Assembly: GCA_942492715.1 (NCBI GenBank)
Contig: CALOFW010000026.1
Span: forward strand, 1 to 64,000
Source: Sva-07 sp942492715
GTDB taxonomy: Bacteria; Actinomycetota; Acidimicrobiia; Acidimicrobiales; Ilumatobacteraceae
Length of the DNA stretch: 64,000 nucleotides
Direction of reading: 5' to 3'
Shown one piece after another: positions 60,072 to 64,000 of the stretch (its first letter is position 1; every line of letters begins with the position of its first letter). The translations under genes were made by a program, and so were the position numbers. The notes beneath the pieces were generated by a model. The model saw only the letters and a list, made by a program, of their open reading frames with translations, made no database searches and had not been told where the DNA came from.

Positions 60072-61214
60072 TCAGGCCTGCGGCGCGACGAGCGCCTTGT
60101 CGCCCGTGGCCATCCTGGCGTAACGGCGAACCTGTTCGGGATCGACCGCATCGGCGAGCGAGAGCCGCATCCCGTAGGTGCTCTCGAACGTGGTGGTGAT
60201 CTCGTCGGCGACGCGCTGGCGGAGCCGATCAGCCGCTTCCTGCCCGATCTCGACGAGGAACGGCGTCAACAGCCACCCCCCGATCGACCACGACATGCCG
60301 AAGTCGCGCCGGAGGATCGTCGGTCCCCGGTCGAGCCCCCCGTAGATGTACACCTGCTTGTGGGTGTCGGAGCCGTACCGGCTGAACTCCCCTGCCTGTT
60401 CGCTCGCCACCTTCTCCATTCGCGACAGGATCGTGCCGGCGAGGTCGCCGCCACCGATCGCGTCGAAGGCGATCGTCGCCCCGGTGACACGCAGTGCGTC
60501 GGTGAGGTCGTCGATGAAGGTGTCGGCACTCGAGTCGACGACGTGCGACGCCCCTTCGGCGCGCAACAGCTCGACGTGCTCGGGCTTGCGGACGATGTTG
60601 ACGAGGTCGACACCGTCGTCGCGGCAGATCCGGTTCAACATCAACCCGAGATTGGACGCACCCACCGTGTGCACCAGGGCGGTGTGCCCCTCCGACCGCA
60701 TCGTCTCGACCATCCCCAACGCGGTCAGCGGATTGACGAAGGCCGCCGCCGCGTCCTCGGGGTCGGTGCCGTCGGCCATCGGCAGGCACTGGCTCACGTG
60801 GAGCGTCCGGTACTGGGCGTACGCATTGCCGGAGAGGAAGCCGACCACCTTGCCGAGCAACGCCTGCGCCGCCGGCGACGACCCCGCGGCGACGACGACG
60901 CCACCGCCCTCGTTTCCCGTCGGCATCGCCTTGCCGAGCCGTGCACGCTGCGCGGCCAACGCGGCAGGGGCAACGGGAACCCCGACTGCAGGGTGCACGC
61001 CGTCGCCGGCAGGGAGACCGGCACCCGCGTCGCCGCCGGCGAACAACATGCCGAGGTCGGACGGGTTGATCGGCGCCGCCTCGATCCGCACCACGACCTG
61101 GTCGTCGCCGGGGGCGCTGACGCCGGTGCGACGGACACCGAGCGTGACGATGCCGTCGTCCGTCAGCGTCGAGCGGAGTTCGAGGCACGTGTCGGGGAAA
61201 GCGTCGGCGGTCAT
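60072..61214 (-). CDS. Zinc-independent quinone oxidoreductase/alcohol dehydrogenase family (MDR)
   Basis: 380 residues from the ATG at 61214. An upstream GTG at 61223 is unlikely because it lies within the predicted -10 box. The N-terminal GroES-like part has APINPSDLGMLF and GNEGGGVVVAAG; the Rossmann part has VHTVGASNLGLMLNRIC. The zinc-binding Cys cluster of alcohol dehydrogenases is absent, which points to the quinone reductase branch. It acts on NADPH and a quinone or enone in the cytoplasm. Divergent from the PLDc_N-SHOCT gene. Confidence 0.85.
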   Translation of the reverse strand: MTADAFPDTCLELRSTLTDDGIVTLGVRRTGVSAPGDDQVVVRIEAAPINPSDLGMLFAGGDAGAGLPAGDGVHPAVGVPVAPAALAAQRARLGKAMPTGNEGGGVVVAAGSSPAAQALLGKVVGFLSGNAYAQYRTLHVSQCLPMADGTDPEDAAAAFVNPLTALGMVETMRSEGHTALVHTVGASNLGLMLNRICRDDGVDLVNIVRKPEHVELLRAEGASHVVDSSADTFIDDLTDALRVTGATIAFDAIGGGDLAGTILSRMEKVASEQAGEFSRYGSDTHKQVYIYGGLDRGPTILRRDFGMSWSIGGWLLTPFLVEIGQEAADRLRQRVADEITTTFESTYGMRLSLADAVDPEQVRRYARMATGDKALVAPQA

Positions 61215-61221
61215 GGATCGC

Positions 61222-61227
61222 ACCCTA
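61222..61227 (-). promoter_or_regulatory. -10 box (TAGGGT) for the MDR gene
   Basis: TAGGGT lies 7 bases upstream of the ATG at 61214 on the minus strand and decides that start. The rest of the 136-base gap to 61350 shows only a partial GTCGTC/GACGAC stem near 61275-61305. Confidence 0.45.
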
Positions 61228-61350
61228 TTCGGCCCCGTTCGCCGACGTTCCTCCAGATGGGGTGATGTGATTCGCGTCGTCAGCCGCCATCCTTGGGGGC
61301 GACGACGGCCATCGCCGTTCGAAAACCATCAAACGAGGAGAAAATCTCGC

Positions 61351-61752
61351 ATGTTGCTCGCCGCCGAATTCGGCACCGGTCAGGTCTTCTGGTCGATGCT
61401 CTGGTTCTTCCTGTTCTTCATTTGGATCATCATCCTGTTCCAGGTGTTCGCCGACATCTTCCGCAGCCACGACATGGGCGGCTGGGCGAAGGCCCTCTGG
61501 GTGATCTTCGTCATCATCGTGCCGTTCCTCGGCGTCTTCGTGTACCTGATCGCCCGTGGCAGCAAGATGAACGAGCACGCCATTGCCGACGCGAAGGCGA
61601 TGGACGAGGCCCAGCGCGCCTACATCCAGCAGGCCGCCGGCACCGGCACCAGTGATGCCGATCAGCTCGACAAGCTCGCAGCGCTGCACACGTCCGGCAA
61701 GATCGACGATGCCGAGTACGCCGCTGCGAAGGCCAAGGTCCTCGGCAGCTGA
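61351..61752 (+). CDS. PLDc_N and SHOCT domain membrane protein
   Basis: 133 residues, preceded by a good ribosome binding site (ACGAGGAG) about 10 bases before the ATG. Two membrane helices (about 11-33 and 45-67) form the PLDc_N-type region with DIFRSHDMGGWAKALWVIFVI in part. A short amphipathic C-terminus has DKLAALHTSGKIDDAEYAAAKAKVL, in part, the SHOCT motif. Such proteins are common in actinobacteria and of unknown role, possibly in membrane stress or oligomerisation. Confidence 0.8.
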   Translation: MLLAAEFGTGQVFWSMLWFFLFFIWIIILFQVFADIFRSHDMGGWAKALWVIFVIIVPFLGVFVYLIARGSKMNEHAIADAKAMDEAQRAYIQQAAGTGTSDADQLDKLAALHTSGKIDDAEYAAAKAKVLGS

Positions 61753-61780
61753 GGCTGCCGACCAACGACGTAACACCGCC

Positions 61781-63076
61781 GTGTCGGGCCCCCTGACCTC
61801 CGCCGGGCAGGGGGCCCCGCCGGCATTCCACCTGTTGGCCAAGCCGACAGGCCCCATCTGCAATCTCGACTGCGAGTACTGCTTCTTCCTCTCCAAGGAG
61901 ATGCTGTACCCGGGCGATCGATTCCGGATGGCCGACGACCTCCTCGAGACCTACATCCGTCAACTGCTCGAGGCGCATCGGACCCCCGAGGTGACGATCG
62001 CCTGGCAGGGAGGTGAGCCCACGATGATGGGCCTCGACTTCTTCGAGCGGTCGGTCGAGCTCGTCGAGAAGCACCGCAAGCCGTGGCAACGACCCGAGTA
62101 CACGATCCAGACGAACGGGGTGCTGCTCGACGAGCGTTGGGCGCGCTTCTTCGCCCGTCACCGCTTCCTGGTCGGCCTGTCGGTCGACGGTCCGCGTGAG
62201 ATCCACGACGCCTACCGCGTCGACAAACGCGGTCTCGGTTCGTTCGACCGCGTCATGGCTGGTTTCGAGCACCTCCGGGCCGCCGACGTCGACGTCAACG
62301 TGCTCTGCACCGTCCACACCGCCAACCAGGACCGTGCGCTCGAGGTCTACCGGTTCTTCCGTGACGACATGGGCGTCCGTTTCATTCAGTTCATCCCGAT
62401 CGTCGAGCGATCGACCGAGGAGCTGCTGCAGATCGCCAACGTCGGTTGGAGCGCGTCGTCGAAGGACAAGCGCCCGCTCTACCTGCAGCAGGGTGATCGG
62501 GTCACCGAGCGCTCGGTGGGCGCCGACGGGTACGGGCGGTTCCTGATCGAGGTGTTCGACGAGTGGGTGCGGCACGATGTCGGCGAGGTCTACGTCCAGA
62601 TGTTCGACACCGCGCTCGCCAGTTGGTACGGCGAGCCGGGTGGGCTCTGCATCTTCGCCGAGACGTGCGGCCTGGCACTCGCCCTCGAGCACAACGGCGA
62701 CCTCTACTCCTGCGACCACTTCGTCGAGCCGGACCACCTGCTCGGCAACATCACCGACACCCCGATGATCGACCTGGTGGCATCCGAACAACAGGTCGCG
62801 TTCGGGCAGGCAAAACGCGACACCCTCCCCCGGTACTGCATCGACTGCGACGTCAGATTCGCGTGCAACGGCGGCTGCCCGAAGGATCGCTTCATCCGGA
62901 CCCCCGACGGCGAGGACGGCCTCAACTACCTCTGTGCGGGGTACAAACAGTTCTTCGCGCACATCGGCCCGGCAATGACCACGATGACGCAGCTCCTGCG
63001 CCAGGACCGCGCACCTGCGGAGATCATGAACATGCCCGCGCAGCGCCGCCGCGCGGGTCCTACTGCGACGACCTGA
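61781..63076 (+). CDS. Anaerobic sulfatase maturase-type radical SAM enzyme
   Basis: 431 residues from a GTG 28 bases after the SHOCT gene. The radical SAM cluster motif is C27-x3-C31-x2-C34 (CNLDCEYC), followed by WQGGEPTMMGLDFF and YTIQTNG. The C-terminal SPASM-type region binds further iron-sulfur clusters: CGLALALEHNGDLYSCDHFV, YCIDCDVRFACNGGCPKDRF, and LCAGYK. This layout is that of anSME enzymes, which convert the active-site Cys or Ser of type I sulfatases to formylglycine without oxygen. The likely clients are the sulfatases at 40473 and 34733. The alternative is a peptide-maturase of the same superfamily. Confidence 0.88.
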   Translation: MSGPLTSAGQGAPPAFHLLAKPTGPICNLDCEYCFFLSKEMLYPGDRFRMADDLLETYIRQLLEAHRTPEVTIAWQGGEPTMMGLDFFERSVELVEKHRKPWQRPEYTIQTNGVLLDERWARFFARHRFLVGLSVDGPREIHDAYRVDKRGLGSFDRVMAGFEHLRAADVDVNVLCTVHTANQDRALEVYRFFRDDMGVRFIQFIPIVERSTEELLQIANVGWSASSKDKRPLYLQQGDRVTERSVGADGYGRFLIEVFDEWVRHDVGEVYVQMFDTALASWYGEPGGLCIFAETCGLALALEHNGDLYSCDHFVEPDHLLGNITDTPMIDLVASEQQVAFGQAKRDTLPRYCIDCDVRFACNGGCPKDRFIRTPDGEDGLNYLCAGYKQFFAHIGPAMTTMTQLLRQDRAPAEIMNMPAQRRRAGPTATT

Positions 63077-63161
63077 TCGTCCGATGTGGGCGAGGCACTC
63101 ATGGGCATGCCGGGCGTACCGTCTGCGTTGAGGCTCACTCGCCGGGCCAGGAAGGAAGACC

Positions 63162-63641
63162 GTGGACACCGTGCAGCGAACCCTCGGGCCACTCGACTTC
63201 TACGTCGTGCGCCTCCCGGACCGTGACGCGCTCCCCTTCGAGGCGGTTCGCGAAATGTTGTCCCTCGTCGACGCCGAGATCGTCAGCATCATCGACCTGG
63301 TGCTGATCGAACGCTCGACCGACTCGACTGTCTCGGTGGTCGAGGCCGGACAGCTCGACCCACGCCATCCGCTGTCGGTTTTCGCAGCCGACGTGACGCC
63401 GATCCTGACGATGGTCGACCTCGATGTGCTCGCCGAGCCACTCCAACCGGCCACGTGCGTCGCGGTGTTCGTCGTCGAGCACTTGTGGGCCAACTCGCTC
63501 AATGACACGCTGGAGCACTGGGACTGCCCCGTCGTCCGGCGGGGACCGATCGCCCAGCCGATCGCACCGACCACGTCGGGTTCGCGTGAGCACCTGCCGT
63601 GGCCAGCAGTGCTGATCGGCGGCAGCACCCAACAGCGATGA
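63162..63641 (+). CDS. DUF6325-like small protein
   Basis: 159 residues from a GTG preceded by GGAAGGAAG, a clear ribosome binding site. It opens with LGPLDFYVVRLPDRD and has VDAEIVSIIDLVLIERSTD, in part, then VFVVEHLWANSLND. This matches the small cytoplasmic DUF1269/DUF6325-like proteins that sit near membrane or stress genes. A TACCGT box lies about 40 bases upstream, so this transcript has a leader. Function unknown. Confidence 0.7.
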   Translation: MDTVQRTLGPLDFYVVRLPDRDALPFEAVREMLSLVDAEIVSIIDLVLIERSTDSTVSVVEAGQLDPRHPLSVFAADVTPILTMVDLDVLAEPLQPATCVAVFVVEHLWANSLNDTLEHWDCPVVRRGPIAQPIAPTTSGSREHLPWPAVLIGGSTQQR

Positions 63642-63718
63642 GGCGGCCCCTGCCGTCGCGCTACGGTAATTCTGCCCTGTCCGCACCACCCGTGTGACCC
63701 CGACCCGATCCGAGCCAG

Positions 63719-64000
63719 ATGAGCGCACCAGAACCGACGACGCCCGCGCAGCTCGGCGTCGCGCCTCACCGGCTCGCTCCGCCTCGCCCGCACGAATCCG
63801 CCCTCGGTCGCGAACGTCTCCTGGAGCGACTCGATCGTGTGAGCGGTCCGACGGTGCTCGTCGTCGGTGGTGCCGGATACGGAAAGTCGACGTTGTTGGG
63901 CCGATGGACCGACCGCCTGGACGATCCGGCTGCATGGCTGTCGCTCGACAGCGGTGACAACGACCCGGTCCGCCTGCTCCGCGGCATCCTGGCCGCGCTC
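63719..64000 (+). CDS. MalT/LuxR-type ATPase transcriptional regulator, N-terminal part
   Basis: The frame is open to the window end; 94 residues are visible. After a Pro-rich start comes VLVVGGAGYGKSTLLGRW, a Walker A P-loop, then DDPAAWLSLDSGDNDPVRLLRGILAAL, in part. The P-loop spacing and the AWLSLD..DNDP block are typical of the STAND ATPase domain of MalT and large LuxR-type activators. These use ATP and an inducer to oligomerise and switch on transcription; the HTH would be at the unseen C-terminus. TACGGT at 63662-63667 may be its promoter. Confidence 0.75.
   Translation, partial: MSAPEPTTPAQLGVAPHRLAPPRPHESALGRERLLERLDRVSGPTVLVVGGAGYGKSTLLGRWTDRLDDPAAWLSLDSGDNDPVRLLRGILAAL

Overview
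High-GC actinobacterial chromosome. The composition, the many four-base ATGA/GTGA gene overlaps, the leaderless-type promoters and the gene content (UDP-xylose pathway, a SCO6745-like protein, an acyl-CoA carboxylase, SDR and Baeyer-Villiger oxidoreductases) suggest an Acidimicrobiia-type organism such as Ilumatobacter; this placement is inference. No rRNA, tRNA, CRISPR array, insertion sequence or prophage was seen. After trimming gene starts, no gap exceeds about 260 bases.

1-8.7 kb: the end of a LarA-like protein, a PlsC-type acyltransferase, a membrane-anchored phosphodiesterase, an MBL hydrolase and a lipoprotein on the plus strand. They converge, at a 29-base perfect palindrome, on a biotinyl-carboxyltransferase fusion and a ClC chloride channel.

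8.7-25.1 kb: an exopolysaccharide locus. It holds a CDP-paratose-epimerase-like enzyme, a WecG/TagA glycosyltransferase, an initiating sugar transferase, a sulfotransferase, a GT4 glycosyltransferase and an APH-fold kinase. A giant secreted fibrinogen-like/propeller/FN3 protein follows, then a chain-length protein with a degenerate P-loop, a flippase fused to an O-antigen-ligase-like polymerase, UDP-glucuronate decarboxylase and UDP-glucose dehydrogenase. Together they suggest a xylose- or glucuronate-containing, possibly sulfated, surface polymer.

25.2-33.9 kb: an MscS channel, a DUF2207-like membrane protein, an RlmI-type methyltransferase, two SDRs, an alkylsulfatase-like protein with an altered metal motif, and a decayed DUF222/HNH endonuclease.

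33.9-43.4 kb: the most distinctive region. An eight-gene minus-strand operon is headed by a TetR regulator with an operator-like palindrome in its promoter. It encodes two type I sulfatases (one fused to a DJ-1/PfpI domain), an MBL hydrolase, a class-I haloalkane dehalogenase, a SCO6745-like protein, an SRPBCC protein and a tandem DUF1330-like protein. Six of the seven junctions overlap by four bases. A sulfatase maturase lies at 61.8 kb.

43.5-49 kb: a two-component system with a small Cys-rich protein, divergent from an operon of a secreted Asp/His-rich protein, a Pro-rich membrane protein, ApbE flavin transferase, a ferric-reductase-like cytochrome b and a DUF2231 protein. This looks like an extracytoplasmic redox or metal module.

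49-64 kb: small-molecule metabolism (VOC proteins, hydrolase, CMD, PfkB kinase, Baeyer-Villiger monooxygenase, amine oxidase, zinc-ribbon SDR, phosphofructokinase, SDR, quinone oxidoreductase), a PLDc_N-SHOCT protein, the anSME-type sulfatase maturase, a DUF6325-like protein, and the start of a MalT/LuxR-type ATPase regulator cut by the window end.
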